A stretch of 64,000 bases of DNA, from the NCBI GenBank assembly GCA_021796015.1, contig JAJYOT010000002.1, positions 1 to 64,000 of the forward strand, read 5' to 3'. The position numbers and the translations under genes were made by a program. Origin of the DNA: a bacterium (GTDB lineage: Bacteria; Elusimicrobiota; Elusimicrobia; UBA1565; UBA9628). The notes beneath the pieces are model-generated. The model did no database searches and was not told the DNA's origin. It saw only the letters and a list, made by a program, of their open reading frames with translations. Below are positions 6,873 through 16,468 of this stretch, one piece after another (the stretch's first letter is position 1; each line of letters starts with the position of its first letter).

Positions 6873-8402
6873 ATGGAATCAATGAACACGGAAAAAAATC
6901 TCTTGATCGCCGTCGCACTGTCCGTTCTCGTCTACGGATTATGGTTTTTCTTCCTCGAGAAAAAGTATATGCCGCCAATACCGCCCAAGAGCGCCATTTC
7001 TCAATCTCAAGGACAGACGACTACTCCTGCAACCCCCGCAACGGCGGTCAACTCCAACTTCCCACTTGCCGCGCCCCTTAAAAATTATCCGCCTATGAGC
7101 GCCGATTTTGGGAAAGCGAAACTTAAAATTGAACCGGCGGGGGCGGGCATCGTCAGCTGGCAATATCAAGAACCTCTCGGAATGGTTGAGTTGGTTCAAT
7201 ATCCCACGCCCGGTTTCTTTGCCGCTTTTCCCAACTTAAAATTTATCCAAGACCCCAAGACGCCGAACCTGACATTCACGGCTCGCCGCCAGGACGGACT
7301 AGAAATCACGAAAGAATTTATTCCCGGGGTTGAGGGAACTAAAGTTCCCGAAATTCAGATCACGCTGACCAACGCCTCAGGGCAAATGATTCAAACCGGA
7401 GCCTGGAGCCTTTCCGTCGGCCCGGGGCTTGGCACCGTTGCCAGCGAGCAAAAAGAAAACCCCAAGGTTTGGAGAGCCATTGGGCTTAGATTTGGCGGGC
7501 ATGGTCTCAACGGGAAATTAGATACTTTTAAGCCGGGAACGCACACAGGCCCTTTTCAGTGGATGGGAATTGACAACCGTTATTTTCTGGCGGCGCTTCT
7601 TCCAAAAAACGGAGAATTTACCGTTTCAAGTCTAACGCCACCTGAGATTATCTTGACTGCCCCAAGCCTAATTTTAAATCCAAAAACTTCTCACACTTGG
7701 ACCATTCCTTTTTATCTTGGAGAAAAAGGGTACACCTGGCTTTCCCGTTATCACCTGGGCCTTGAGCGTTCGATTAACTTCGGGTTTTTCGCGCAGATTG
7801 GTCATCTCATTTTGGAAATCCTGGAAAAAATTTACCTTTTGACGGGCAACTGGGGCTGGTCGATTATTCTTCTGACCATCGGACTTCAAATCTTGGTTTT
7901 CCCACTGACTCTCAAAAGTCTCAAGGCTCAAGTAGCCATGCGCAAACTCCAGCCCGAGATTACGAAACTCCAGAAGAAATATGCCTCCGAACCGGCCAAG
8001 ATGAACGCCGAGATGATGGAACTCTACAAAAAAAACGGAGCCAATCCTTTGGGTGGATGTTTGCCGATGCTGATCCAAGCTCCGGTCTTTATCGCCCTCT
8101 ATACGACTTTAAGAAATGCTTGGGAACTTCACGGCGCCGGATGGATTTTCTGGATTAAGGATCTTTCAGCGAAAGACCCTTACTATATTCTTCCGATTAT
8201 CATGGGATCTTTGATGTTTGCTCAAAACAAACTCAATCCTCCGCCGGGAGATCCCGCCCAGGCCCAGATCATGACCTGGATGCCGGTTATTTTTACGATC
8301 ATGTTTCTTAATTTTCCGGCCGGGCTTGTTCTTTACTGGATGACCAACAGCCTATTTAACGCCGTGATCCAAATAGGGCTTAAAAAATATTACAAGTACT
8401 AA
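6873..8402 (+). CDS. yidC: Membrane protein insertase YidC
   Basis: A 509-residue insertase that places proteins in the inner membrane alone or with SecYEG. It has the Gram-negative plan: an N-terminal anchor (LLIAVALSVLVYGLWFFF), a periplasmic beta-domain of about residues 60-310, and the 60KD_IMP core from about 320 with helices around GWSIILLTIGLQILVFPLT, LGGCLPMLIQAPVFIALYTT and IFTIMFLNFPAGLVLYWMTN. The core starts with KSLKAQVAMRKLQPEI, the cytoplasmic hairpin. Start could be MESMN (6873) or the ATG at 6882. Confidence 0.95.
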   Translation: MESMNTEKNLLIAVALSVLVYGLWFFFLEKKYMPPIPPKSAISQSQGQTTTPATPATAVNSNFPLAAPLKNYPPMSADFGKAKLKIEPAGAGIVSWQYQEPLGMVELVQYPTPGFFAAFPNLKFIQDPKTPNLTFTARRQDGLEITKEFIPGVEGTKVPEIQITLTNASGQMIQTGAWSLSVGPGLGTVASEQKENPKVWRAIGLRFGGHGLNGKLDTFKPGTHTGPFQWMGIDNRYFLAALLPKNGEFTVSSLTPPEIILTAPSLILNPKTSHTWTIPFYLGEKGYTWLSRYHLGLERSINFGFFAQIGHLILEILEKIYLLTGNWGWSIILLTIGLQILVFPLTLKSLKAQVAMRKLQPEITKLQKKYASEPAKMNAEMMELYKKNGANPLGGCLPMLIQAPVFIALYTTLRNAWELHGAGWIFWIKDLSAKDPYYILPIIMGSLMFAQNKLNPPPGDPAQAQIMTWMPVIFTIMFLNFPAGLVLYWMTNSLFNAVIQIGLKKYYKY

Positions 8403-8408
8403 AACATC

Positions 8409-8906
8409 ATGAACACTTTATCTCCAAATCCAAAAGCTGGAAAAGAAATTCTCCCGATCGCGGAAAATTTAATAAAAGAACTCTTAGGCAAAATGGGTTT
8501 TGAGGACATCCTCGTCTCGTCTCTCTGGGAAGACCAGCAAGAGCGCGCCAAATTATCTTTAAGTGGAGAAAGTGCGCATTATCTGCTTGGATTTGAAGGA
8601 AAGACTATCGAGTCTCTTCAGTTTCTGTTTAATATTTTGCTGAGCCGCGAAACGGGGCAAGAATGCGCCGTTCAAGTAGACGCGCTTGATTATTGGGAGA
8701 AAAAAGAAAAAGAAATCTTTGCCAAGGTTGAGTACGGAATTTCAGAGGTCAAGCGTTTGAAAACCCCTTATCGATTGCCTCCCATGAATGCGGCGACCAG
8801 AAGAATGATTCATAAAACCCTGGCCGCGAACCCGGAAGTTGAAAGCGTTTCGGAGGGCGAAGGAGTCTGGAGAAAAATTATCCTGCGTCCTCGCCAAAGT
8901 CCTTGA
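8409..8906 (+). CDS. jag: RNA-binding protein Jag/KhpB-like (KH + R3H)
   Basis: A 165-residue protein with a KH-II-like domain (LLGKMGFEDI, LLGFEGKTIESLQFLFN) and a C-terminal R3H domain with LPPMNAATRRMIHKTLA followed by SVSEGEGVWRKIILRP. In Gram-positives KhpB/Jag binds many RNAs and affects cell elongation and division; the same gene follows yidC in many phyla. The N-terminal Jag-N domain of the longer versions is absent. Its stop overlaps the TTG start of mnmE. Confidence 0.88.
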   Translation: MNTLSPNPKAGKEILPIAENLIKELLGKMGFEDILVSSLWEDQQERAKLSLSGESAHYLLGFEGKTIESLQFLFNILLSRETGQECAVQVDALDYWEKKEKEIFAKVEYGISEVKRLKTPYRLPPMNAATRRMIHKTLAANPEVESVSEGEGVWRKIILRPRQSP

Positions 8907-10264
8907 ACGAAGAAACCATCGTCGCCCTGGCTACGCCGCCGGGGAAAAGCGCGCTTGGCGTCATACGCCTTGCCGGAAATGAGGCTCTTAAAAAAGCGGC
9001 AAACTTTCTTCAAATAGACTTTCAAAATCTTAAGCCCAGAACCGCTGTTTTGACCAAAGCCTTTTGGCAGGGAAACGTCATTGACGAAGTTATCTTCCTT
9101 TATTTTCCTAAAACGACAAGCCCTATTGGAGAAGACCTGCTTGAAATTACCGCGCATGGATCTCCCTTTATTCTTTCTTCCTTGATAAAAGCCGCTCTCA
9201 AAAATGGCGTGCGAATGGCCGAACCTGGAGAATTTACCCGCAGAGCGTTCCTCAATGGAAAAATGGATCTCTCCCAAGCGGAAGCTGTTTGTGATCTCAT
9301 CCTTGCAGATAATCAAGCCGCTCACCGCGCCGCCCTCAACCAACTCTCGGGAGGGATATCCGACACCCTTCGTCAATTTCAAGCTCCACTCTTTGAAATG
9401 CTGGCACATATCGAAGCCTGTCTTGATCACCCCGAAGAAGAGTTGCCTCCGCCTCCGGAAAAAAAATTCCTAAGTTCCCTTCACAAAATTCATGACTCAA
9501 TCTTGGATTTTGCTTCCACCTATGAGAGGGGGAAAAAAATTTTAAGCGGCCCCAAAATTTGCATCGCCGGCCTTCCCAATTCCGGAAAATCCAGTCTTTT
9601 AAACGCCCTTTTAGGACGAGAACGCGCGATCGTCTCTGAAATCCCGGGCACGACCCGAGATACCATCGAAGAGCCTCTCTCCCTCGGAAACCTAACGTCT
9701 CTTCTCATTGATACCGCCGGCCTCCGCAGCCAAACGGAAGACGCCGTTGAAAGAGAAGGAATGCGCCGAACCCAAAACGCTTTAGAAAATAGCGATCTAG
9801 CTCTGATTGTCCTTGATCGCTCAAAAGAAATTTCAAAAGAAGAAGAAAAAACCATTCACGCTATCGCCAAATTGGCCAGAGACAAAAATAAACCCGTCAT
9901 TTTTGCCCTGAACAAATCCGATCTCCAGCGCCGTATTGATGAGCGTTGGAATGGAATTGAGATTTCAGCTCTTCTTAAAGAAGGCATTTCTGAGTTAAGA
10001 AAAAACCTTTCTGAACATTTATCCCGTGAAATTTCAGAAAACGAAGTTCTCATCACCAGTCTTCGCCATCACCAGGCCTTGCTTTTGTCTGCTGAAGAAA
10101 TTAGCGCCGCTCAAAAATCCATTCAAAACAATGCAGGACGTTGGGAAGAAAGGGCCGCTTTTCACCTGAGAGAATGTCTGCGCTTTTTAGGCACAATCAC
10201 GGGAGACAACGCCGAGGCCGGGGTTCTCGACGCCATTTTTTCCAAGTTTTGTGTTGGTAAATGA
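8903..10264 (+). CDS. mnmE: tRNA modification GTPase MnmE
   Basis: A 453-residue GTPase that with MnmG adds the carboxymethylaminomethyl group at U34 of certain tRNAs. The N-terminal tetrahydrofolate-binding domain shows TPPGKSALGVIRLAG. The G domain has the P-loop GLPNSGKSSLLN, the switch IPGTTRDTIEE, the G3 motif DTAGLR and the G4 motif NKSD. The protein ends FCVGK, equivalent to the FCIGK tail whose cysteine is catalytic in this family. The start is TTG at 8903, sharing bases with the jag stop; this low-efficiency start is consistent with coupling. Confidence 0.95.
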   Translation: MNEETIVALATPPGKSALGVIRLAGNEALKKAANFLQIDFQNLKPRTAVLTKAFWQGNVIDEVIFLYFPKTTSPIGEDLLEITAHGSPFILSSLIKAALKNGVRMAEPGEFTRRAFLNGKMDLSQAEAVCDLILADNQAAHRAALNQLSGGISDTLRQFQAPLFEMLAHIEACLDHPEEELPPPPEKKFLSSLHKIHDSILDFASTYERGKKILSGPKICIAGLPNSGKSSLLNALLGRERAIVSEIPGTTRDTIEEPLSLGNLTSLLIDTAGLRSQTEDAVEREGMRRTQNALENSDLALIVLDRSKEISKEEEKTIHAIAKLARDKNKPVIFALNKSDLQRRIDERWNGIEISALLKEGISELRKNLSEHLSREISENEVLITSLRHHQALLLSAEEISAAQKSIQNNAGRWEERAAFHLRECLRFLGTITGDNAEAGVLDAIFSKFCVGK

Positions 10265-11472
10265 AAAACGCGCGTTCTGTTTTTATCATTCTTTTTCTCA
10301 TTAATCTTTTCAATTATATCGATCGGCAAGCGCTCTATGCCGTCTTGCCGCTCATTCAAAAAGATCTTTTGCTTTCGGATGCCCAGGCAGGTTGGCTCGC
10401 TTCCGCCTTTATGATCGTTTATATGTTTGCCGCCCTTCCCATTGGATACCTGGCCGATCGCTACGGGCGGGTTTTGTGGATTACCGTGGGAACGGTTCTC
10501 TGGAGTCTCTCAACCGGGCTCACCGCTCTCTGCCGAAATTTCACTTCCTTATTTTCCGCCCGAGCCGCAGTGGGGATCGGAGAATCTTGTTACGGAGCCG
10601 TCTCGCCTTCTTTTGTCTGCGAAATGTATCCGCCGAAAAAAGCGGGGATGGTCATGGCCCTTTTTTCACTGGCCATTCCAGTTGGGAGCGCCCTGGGATA
10701 TATCGGCGGCGGAATTTTGGGACAAAAATGGGGCTGGCGAAACGCTTTTATCTTCTTATCCATCCCAAGCCTCATTCTCGCAGCTTTTGCCTCGCGACTT
10801 CAAGACCCGCGAAAACAAACGACAATTCCCTTCCAAGACTCAAAAGAAAAGACGAGCCTTATTAAGGATACTCAAGCCCTTTTTTCGATTCCCAGTTATT
10901 TTCTGACCACTCTTGCGGGAGCGGCGATGACTTTTGCTCTAGGCGGGTTTGCCGTTTGGATGCCCAGTTTTTTTCATCGCCAGTGGCATTTGAGCGTGGG
11001 GGAAGCGGGAATGATTTTTGGAGCGCTGACAGTCTTTTCCGGAGTTATTGGCTCCTATTTAGGAGGTTTTCTCTCGGAACGTTTTATTCGATTAAACCCC
11101 CAGGCCTACTTTTTGATTTCCGGGCTTGGTCTTTTAATTGGAATGCCACTTGCTATTTTCTCACTCCTCGCCCCAAATCTTAAAATCGCGCTAGCAACGC
11201 TTTTTATCGCGGAAATTTTTCTTTTCCTCAATATGGGCCCCTTAAACGCCGTCATCGTCGCGGTCACGCCCATGACCCGGCGCTCGCTTGCATTCGGAGC
11301 CAATATGCTTCTCATCCATGCCTTGGGAGACGCCCTGTCCCCAACTTTGATAGGATATATCTCGGACTTGGCGGGCCTTAGAACCGCTCTTATTTGCGCA
11401 ACTCTCTTTCTAGCGCCAGCCTCGATTTTTTGTTTTTTGGGAATGAAGCACTATCAAAAAGACTTATGTTAA
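10261..11472 (+). CDS. Major facilitator superfamily transporter
   Basis: A 403-residue protein with about 12 hydrophobic helices. The inner loop GYLADRYGRVLW between helices 2 and 3 is MFS motif A, and IDRQALYAVLPLIQKDL in helix 1 is typical of the spinster/sugar-phosphate-type subgroup. RAAVGIGESCYGAVSPSFVC matches the helix 4-5 region of that subgroup. The substrate cannot be determined. It overlaps the mnmE stop by four bases and so is co-translated with it, an unusual member of the mnmE-mnmG block. Confidence 0.85.
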   Translation: MKNARSVFIILFLINLFNYIDRQALYAVLPLIQKDLLLSDAQAGWLASAFMIVYMFAALPIGYLADRYGRVLWITVGTVLWSLSTGLTALCRNFTSLFSARAAVGIGESCYGAVSPSFVCEMYPPKKAGMVMALFSLAIPVGSALGYIGGGILGQKWGWRNAFIFLSIPSLILAAFASRLQDPRKQTTIPFQDSKEKTSLIKDTQALFSIPSYFLTTLAGAAMTFALGGFAVWMPSFFHRQWHLSVGEAGMIFGALTVFSGVIGSYLGGFLSERFIRLNPQAYFLISGLGLLIGMPLAIFSLLAPNLKIALATLFIAEIFLFLNMGPLNAVIVAVTPMTRRSLAFGANMLLIHALGDALSPTLIGYISDLAGLRTALICATLFLAPASIFCFLGMKHYQKDLC

Positions 11473-12227
11473 AAATCACCCAGCTTTGCCGAGATTATCT
11501 CTTCTTTCCAGCGCGCGGAGCCGCGAAAAACAAGGAAAACGGGGAAATGGTTCTCAACACCAGTCTCTATCTTGTTTTTCTTTTGCTTTCGCTTCTCTTT
11601 TATTGGCTTAAACCCTGGAATTTTCCCGATCACTACGCGCCTTTTCCGAGCCAATCCCCGAATTTTTATTTTTGGTTGAAAGTGATGCTCTGGCAGCCGC
11701 CATTAGAAATCGTCTGGATTCTTTGCCTTTTTGGACTGATGCTATGGCTGGAAAAGGGAAACCTTCTGTTTAAGCTCATCACCTCGGTTTTTTGGACCGC
11801 CATGCCGTTTATTTTAATTATCTTTTATGTTAAAAAAAACGGAATTTCAAAGGTTTGGTTTGACCTTGGAGAAATCCTTTGTTTTGCCCTTTTTATTTTT
11901 CCGCTTCTCAAAATTAAAAAAGCCGAGGCTTGGCCGATTGCAGGATTCATGCTGGGGCTTAACGTGATTGGAATCGTTCTTTTGCTTCCGATGGTCTTAT
12001 CAATCTTTCTAGACTCAAATACTATTTTTAACGGCTCTCAAGTCGTTGGAGGGTTATGGATGCTCTGGGCTGGAATGATGGGACTTAGAGAGCTCAGAGG
12101 AATACGCCTTTCCCGCGCATTCTTGGCGGTTTTATTTTCTCTACTGTTTCAAATCGCCTTTGCCTTTGCGCTTTATTTTATGGGACTGGTTCCCAAAGAA
12201 ATTCTCAAGGCTCTTCTCTATGCCTGA
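11466..12227 (+). CDS. Integral membrane protein of unknown function (Yip1-like)
   Basis: A 253-residue protein. I start it at ATG 11466 ([18 protein letters not shown]), which overlaps the MFS gene by 7 bases; an upstream frame extension inside the MFS gene looks spurious. After a polar N-terminal 30 residues come five or six hydrophobic segments, including [37 protein letters not shown] and [19 protein letters not shown]. The overall pattern recalls Yip1/YIP1-domain membrane proteins, but I see no diagnostic motif. It overlaps the mnmG start by 8 bases. Confidence 0.6.
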   Translation: MLKITQLCRDYLFFPARGAAKNKENGEMVLNTSLYLVFLLLSLLFYWLKPWNFPDHYAPFPSQSPNFYFWLKVMLWQPPLEIVWILCLFGLMLWLEKGNLLFKLITSVFWTAMPFILIIFYVKKNGISKVWFDLGEILCFALFIFPLLKIKKAEAWPIAGFMLGLNVIGIVLLLPMVLSIFLDSNTIFNGSQVVGGLWMLWAGMMGLRELRGIRLSRAFLAVLFSLLFQIAFAFALYFMGLVPKEILKALLYA

Positions 12228-13995
12228 ATTTATCTCTTTTCCTAAAAAATACCAAGTCATTGTTCTGGGTGGGGGACACGCCGGATGCGAAGCCGCCTTG
12301 GCCGCATCCCGCATGGGAATGCAAACCCTTTTGATGACTCAAAATCTCGACACCATCGCCGCCATGTCTTGTAATCCTTCCATCGGCGGAGTGGCCAAGG
12401 GCCAAATCGTCCGCGAAATAGACGCCTTGGGCGGAGAAATGGCGAAAAACACCGACCGGTCCGGACTTCATTTTAAAATTCTCAACATCAGCAAGGGCGC
12501 CGCTGTTCAATCGCCCCGGGCTCAATGCGACAAAAAGCTCTATCAATTTTCCATGAAAGAAGTTCTGGAAAATCAGGAGAACTTAGATTTAATTCAAGAC
12601 GAAGCGACGCGGCTTTGGATGAGCGAAAATTCAAGCGTCCAGGGAGTCATCAGTCTCAGAGGCACTCTCTATCAATCCCAAGCCGTCATTGTCACAACGG
12701 GAACATTTCTCAATGGTTTGGCCCATATTGGACTCAAATCCTTCGCCTCAGGGCGTTTTGGAGAAAAGCCCGCAACCGAACTCACCCCCAGCCTTGAGTC
12801 TCTCGGCTTTGAAATCGGACGAATGAAGACCGGCACCCCCATGCGCATTCAAAGCCGCTCCATTGATTTTTCAGAATGCCAAGTTCAAGATTCTGATAAT
12901 CCGCCGCGCCCTTTTTCTCATTCTAACGCTCAAATCGAAAACAAACTTTTGTCTTGTTTTATTACCTATACGAATCAAGACACCCATCAAGTTATTCAAC
13001 GTTCGCTTGACCGTTCTCCGCTCTACTCCGGAGTCATCAAATCCATCGGCCCGCGTTATTGTCCGTCTATCGAAGACAAGGTCGTCAAATTTCCGCATAA
13101 GGAAAGACACATTATTTTTCTTGAGCCCGAAGGCTATCACACAAAAGAGATTTATGTTAATGGCTTGTCCACCAGCCTGCCGGAAGACGCGCAAAGAGAA
13201 ATATTAACGACCATTCCAGGACTCAAAAACGCGCACATTATGCGCCCAGGTTACGCCATTGAATACGATTACTGTCCACCCACCCAACTTCATCCGACCC
13301 TTGAAACGAAAAAGGTATCCGGACTTTATTTTGCCGGCCAAATCAACGGAACGACCGGCTATGAAGAAGCCGCGGCTCAAGGTCTTATCGCGGGCATTAA
13401 CGCGGCCTTAAAAATTCAAGAAAAGCCGCCTTTCATTTTATCCCGTGATGAGGCTTATATCGGAGTTCTCATCGATGACTTAGTCACTAAAGGAGTCGAT
13501 GAACCTTACCGAATGTTTACCTCCCGCGCGGAATACCGCATCAGCCTTCGCGCCGACAACGCGGATTTAAGACTCATGGAAAAAGGTCATCAACTGGGAC
13601 TCGTTTCAGATTCCTTGTTCGCCTCTTTTGCGCGCTACCGCAACTCCGTTCAAGAAAATTGCCGGTATTCAAACTCAGAACTTCATCCCTGGTCGATGGA
13701 AACAGCGGAAGAAGAAAAAGAAATTGAAAAAAGTTACGCTGGATATCTGGCGCGTGAAACACAAATCGCCGACAAATTACAAAAACTCGAACACGTCCGC
13801 ATCCCCGAATCTTTGACTTATCTCTCTATTCCCGCTCTAGGGCTTGAAGCGCGCCAAAAACTTAACCGCATTAAACCCAAGACTCTGGGGCAAGCCGGAC
13901 GCATTCCCGGGCTTTCGCCGTCCGATATTCAGATTCTGTGGGTCATGCTGGAAAAAAGCCGGATACAAACCGCTGAAACCCCGGCCCAAAACTGA
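12220..13995 (+). CDS. mnmG: tRNA uridine-5-carboxymethylaminomethyl modification enzyme MnmG (GidA)
   Basis: A 591-residue FAD enzyme that partners MnmE. The start at 12220 gives [20 protein letters not shown]; the FAD dinucleotide motif [10 protein letters not shown] is at residues 17-26. Family blocks follow: [53 protein letters not shown] and [18 protein letters not shown]. The two catalytic cysteines usually cited correspond to those in MSCNPSIGG and EYDYCPP. The C-terminal helical MnmE-binding domain ends near [16 protein letters not shown]. It overlaps the upstream membrane-protein gene. Confidence 0.96.
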   Translation: MPEFISFPKKYQVIVLGGGHAGCEAALAASRMGMQTLLMTQNLDTIAAMSCNPSIGGVAKGQIVREIDALGGEMAKNTDRSGLHFKILNISKGAAVQSPRAQCDKKLYQFSMKEVLENQENLDLIQDEATRLWMSENSSVQGVISLRGTLYQSQAVIVTTGTFLNGLAHIGLKSFASGRFGEKPATELTPSLESLGFEIGRMKTGTPMRIQSRSIDFSECQVQDSDNPPRPFSHSNAQIENKLLSCFITYTNQDTHQVIQRSLDRSPLYSGVIKSIGPRYCPSIEDKVVKFPHKERHIIFLEPEGYHTKEIYVNGLSTSLPEDAQREILTTIPGLKNAHIMRPGYAIEYDYCPPTQLHPTLETKKVSGLYFAGQINGTTGYEEAAAQGLIAGINAALKIQEKPPFILSRDEAYIGVLIDDLVTKGVDEPYRMFTSRAEYRISLRADNADLRLMEKGHQLGLVSDSLFASFARYRNSVQENCRYSNSELHPWSMETAEEEKEIEKSYAGYLARETQIADKLQKLEHVRIPESLTYLSIPALGLEARQKLNRIKPKTLGQAGRIPGLSPSDIQILWVMLEKSRIQTAETPAQN

Positions 13996-13997
13996 GA

Positions 13998-14696
13998 ATG
14001 GCGGAAACAACCCCTCAGTCAAAACGCCTCTACGATTGGACTCCGCTGGCCGCCTCGCTGACTCAATGGAATATTTTATTGACGCCCAAACAAAAAAATC
14101 AAATTGAAAACTATCTTGATCTGGTCGCTTATCACGATCTTAAAGCGGGGTTGACCGCCGATATTGCGCCTCAAAACCTTCTCTTACGGCACGCGGCTGA
14201 CGCCTTAGCCTGCATTCCTGCACTTAAGTGGGTTAAAGAGAGCCTTCCGACGCAAGAAGTTCTGCGCGTAGCCGATCTCGGTTCCGGCGCGGGCTTTATT
14301 GGACTTGTTATCAAAATTGCGTATCCTGAAATAGACATGACCCTCATTGAACCTTTAAAAAGGCGCTTTGATTTCTTAAATCTTGCCCTCCTCGCCTTAG
14401 GACTTGAGGGAATCCATCTGATTAAAAAACCAACCCTGCTCCAAGATTCGAGTATTTTTGACATCGTCATTGAACGAGCCCTGGCCCCGTTTGAGAAAGC
14501 GGTAAAAATAGCGCAACCTCTTTTAAAACCAAACAGTTTCTTTATCGCCTATCAAAGCCAAGACCCGGTCTTTGAAAAAACGTCAAATGGAATTTCGCCG
14601 TCTATCGAACCAATGACGGTCAAGGAAAAATTCGCTTACCGTCTTCCTTCTGATGATAAAAACCGCTATCTTATTCTTTGCCGGAAAGGGGATTAA
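13998..14696 (+). CDS. rsmG: 16S rRNA (guanine-527-N7)-methyltransferase RsmG (GidB)
   Basis: A 232-residue class I methyltransferase acting on G527 of 16S rRNA. The SAM site is VADLGSGAGFIGLVIKIAYP (about residues 91-110), followed by MTLIEPLKRRFDFL. The N-terminal NIEN-type region is LTPKQKNQIENYLDLVAYHD, and the RNA-binding VIERALAPFEKAV segment follows. It starts 2 bases after mnmG, the usual neighbour. Confidence 0.93.
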   Translation: MAETTPQSKRLYDWTPLAASLTQWNILLTPKQKNQIENYLDLVAYHDLKAGLTADIAPQNLLLRHAADALACIPALKWVKESLPTQEVLRVADLGSGAGFIGLVIKIAYPEIDMTLIEPLKRRFDFLNLALLALGLEGIHLIKKPTLLQDSSIFDIVIERALAPFEKAVKIAQPLLKPNSFFIAYQSQDPVFEKTSNGISPSIEPMTVKEKFAYRLPSDDKNRYLILCRKGD

Positions 14697-14699
14697 ACC

Positions 14700-15206
14700 A
14701 TGCAAATGCTCAATCGCTATTTTACGCCGTTCGCTCTCATCTTAATTTTATCGGCCATTTATTTTAGCCAACCCGATCCACGCGACTACAAGTTGTCGCT
14801 TCTCATCTTACTCAGTTCTATTCTCATCAATTGGTGGCTGTCAAAAAACGTTTACCGAATTCCTTCTCTCGCTCGGCATATCCGTAAAATCCAGGTCTGG
14901 ATTAATTTTATTTGGGCCATCCCGCTTTTCTATCTTCTCCAGCCCTATTGGGGACCTATGTGGCTTCTTTTCGTGATGGCGCCGGTGACCGCCGCTCTCT
15001 ACTTTACTTTCTGGCAAACATTTTCCACCGCAACATTTGTCTCTTCGACTATGCTTGCCATCTATTGGAAACGCGGGGTTTTTGACGGAGGGCCCGCCGC
15101 CGGAATGGTTTTTGTCGAGGCGGCTTTCATCGTCATTTTTTCTCTTTTTGTTCACGGCCTTGCACAAGCGGCCTTAAGGCTTAGAGACGCCAATATCGGA
15201 CGCTAA
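14700..15206 (+). CDS. Integral membrane protein of unknown function (168 aa)
   Basis: Four to five hydrophobic helices: FTPFALILILSAIYF, LSLLILLSSILINWWL, WINFIWAIPLFYLLQP, WLLFVMAPVTAALYF and FVEAAFIVIFSLFVHGLA. I see no catalytic motif and do not recognise the family. The gene begins 3 bases after rsmG and ends 12 bases before the predicted protease gene, so it is in the same transcription unit. A partnership with the membrane-anchored protease downstream is possible but not shown. Confidence 0.6.
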   Translation: MQMLNRYFTPFALILILSAIYFSQPDPRDYKLSLLILLSSILINWWLSKNVYRIPSLARHIRKIQVWINFIWAIPLFYLLQPYWGPMWLLFVMAPVTAALYFTFWQTFSTATFVSSTMLAIYWKRGVFDGGPAAGMVFVEAAFIVIFSLFVHGLAQAALRLRDANIGR

Positions 15207-15218
15207 TTTGCCTCTTCA

Positions 15219-16328
15219 ATGGACATCTCTCTCCGGCTAAGAATTCTCATTTGGATTGCCGTCATTTCCTTGTGGGGAGGAATGCTTTATCAAGACGTCG
15301 GACAAAGCTCTCATTTAGGAACGGAAATTTTTTCAAAAGGCGTTTCAAGAGGGTTACCCAAAGAAGAGTCCATCGATCCGGAAAAGCTCGCCCAAGCGGG
15401 ATCGGCGGCGGGAAAAGCTCTTGCTCAAGCCGAACAAGCATCCGGAATTAGTTCTCCTTCCTCACTGGACCTCATCACCCCGATTAAAGGCGCACAGCCC
15501 GCCTATGAACAGACCTCACAAACGCCTTCTCGCTCGCGTTCAAGGCCCGTGGAAGACGAGTCTTCTTCTCTTTCCAGCGTTCAACCAGCCGCTCCCAATG
15601 GGTTCTTCCTTATTAAAAGCAAACATTTCAATATCTATTCCGAAGGCCGTCCACCCAGCCAAAATTTTATTTCCATGGCCGAAGACCTTCACAAAAATCT
15701 CATGCTTGATCTGGCCGCGTTTTCTCCTTGGGCGGAAGAAGGGCGCGTCAGCATTTTTTTATTTCAAGACGCCAAAAGTTATCACTTAGTCACCGGGCGT
15801 CCGGAATGGTCGGGGGGAGCCAGCGAAGTTTCCGAGAGAAAAGTGTATGTCTATAAAAGCCAAGAGCTCACAGGAATTTTAGCTCATGAGCTTTGCCATA
15901 TTTATTATGACGGTTTTTATATCGGCGGTCATCCCGATCCAATGTGGCTGAGCGAAGGAATGGCGACCATGATTCAAGTCGAAAGAGGTTTCGCCAGACC
16001 CCAGTGGCTGAGAGACAATCTTCAAATCATCGGAGCGGGGGGAGGGTATGCCTTAAAAGATTTGATGTCTGTCACCACTATGGGAAACGCGCCCACCTCC
16101 GAAATTCAACTGTGGTACGCCGAGTCCTACAGCCTCGTTCATTATTTATTTCGCGAACACTATCCCAGCATGTTCTACCGATTTTCTAAATATATCCGAG
16201 ACGGATATCCCGTCCGTTTAAGCTTGTACCAAGCTTACGGAATGCCGTTTAACAAAATAAAATCTCTCGAATACGCCTGGCGGGCAAGTCTCATGGGTAA
16301 AATTCCTTCCCTTTCCGCGACCGATTAA
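15219..16328 (+). CDS. Membrane-anchored gluzincin-type metalloprotease-like protein
   Basis: A 369-residue protein: an N-terminal anchor (RLRILIWIAVISLWGGMLY), a low-complexity Ser/Pro/Ala region of about residues 55-125, then a globular domain. The zinc motif LAHELCHIYYDG has His223, Glu224 and His227, and the downstream MWLSEGMAT supplies the likely third ligand Glu246. This is the HExxH...E gluzincin plan of the peptidase MA-like family, whose members are often poorly characterised extracytoplasmic proteases. The first half of the domain (FFLIKSKHFNIYSEG) resembles the TPR-associated or MA-like N-terminal strand. The substrate is unknown. Confidence 0.65.
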   Translation: MDISLRLRILIWIAVISLWGGMLYQDVGQSSHLGTEIFSKGVSRGLPKEESIDPEKLAQAGSAAGKALAQAEQASGISSPSSLDLITPIKGAQPAYEQTSQTPSRSRSRPVEDESSSLSSVQPAAPNGFFLIKSKHFNIYSEGRPPSQNFISMAEDLHKNLMLDLAAFSPWAEEGRVSIFLFQDAKSYHLVTGRPEWSGGASEVSERKVYVYKSQELTGILAHELCHIYYDGFYIGGHPDPMWLSEGMATMIQVERGFARPQWLRDNLQIIGAGGGYALKDLMSVTTMGNAPTSEIQLWYAESYSLVHYLFREHYPSMFYRFSKYIRDGYPVRLSLYQAYGMPFNKIKSLEYAWRASLMGKIPSLSATD

Positions 16329-16371
16329 GAGTCAGACAAGTTTTAAGAACTGACAAGCGCAAAACTAGGCC

Positions 16372-16400
16372 TTGACAAAAATGAGTTTGTCCTCTATACT
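16372..16400 (+). promoter_or_regulatory. Promoter of the mraZ/dcw operon
   Basis: TTGACA (16372-16377), a 17-base spacer, then TATACT (16395-16400): a near-consensus housekeeping sigma promoter 69 bases upstream of mraZ. Predicted transcription start is about 16407, directly in front of the 10-bp repeat array. Confidence 0.85.
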
Positions 16401-16409
16401 GATTCCGTT

Positions 16410-16460
16410 GTGGGAAATAATGTTAAAAAAATAAATAAAGTGGTAAATAGTGTAAAATAG
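16410..16460 (+). promoter_or_regulatory. Probable MraZ operator: 10-bp periodic repeats
   Basis: GTGGGAAATA (16410), GTGGTAAATA (16440) and GTGTAAAATA (16450) recur in exact 10-base register, with degenerate copies ATGTTAAAAA (16420) and AATAAATAAA (16430) filling the gap. MraZ in other bacteria binds direct repeats of the TGGGN type spaced by 5 bases, which gives the same 10-bp period, and represses its own operon. Location just downstream of the transcription start fits a repressor site. Binding is inferred. Confidence 0.65.
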
Positions 16461-16468
16461 TCCATCCC

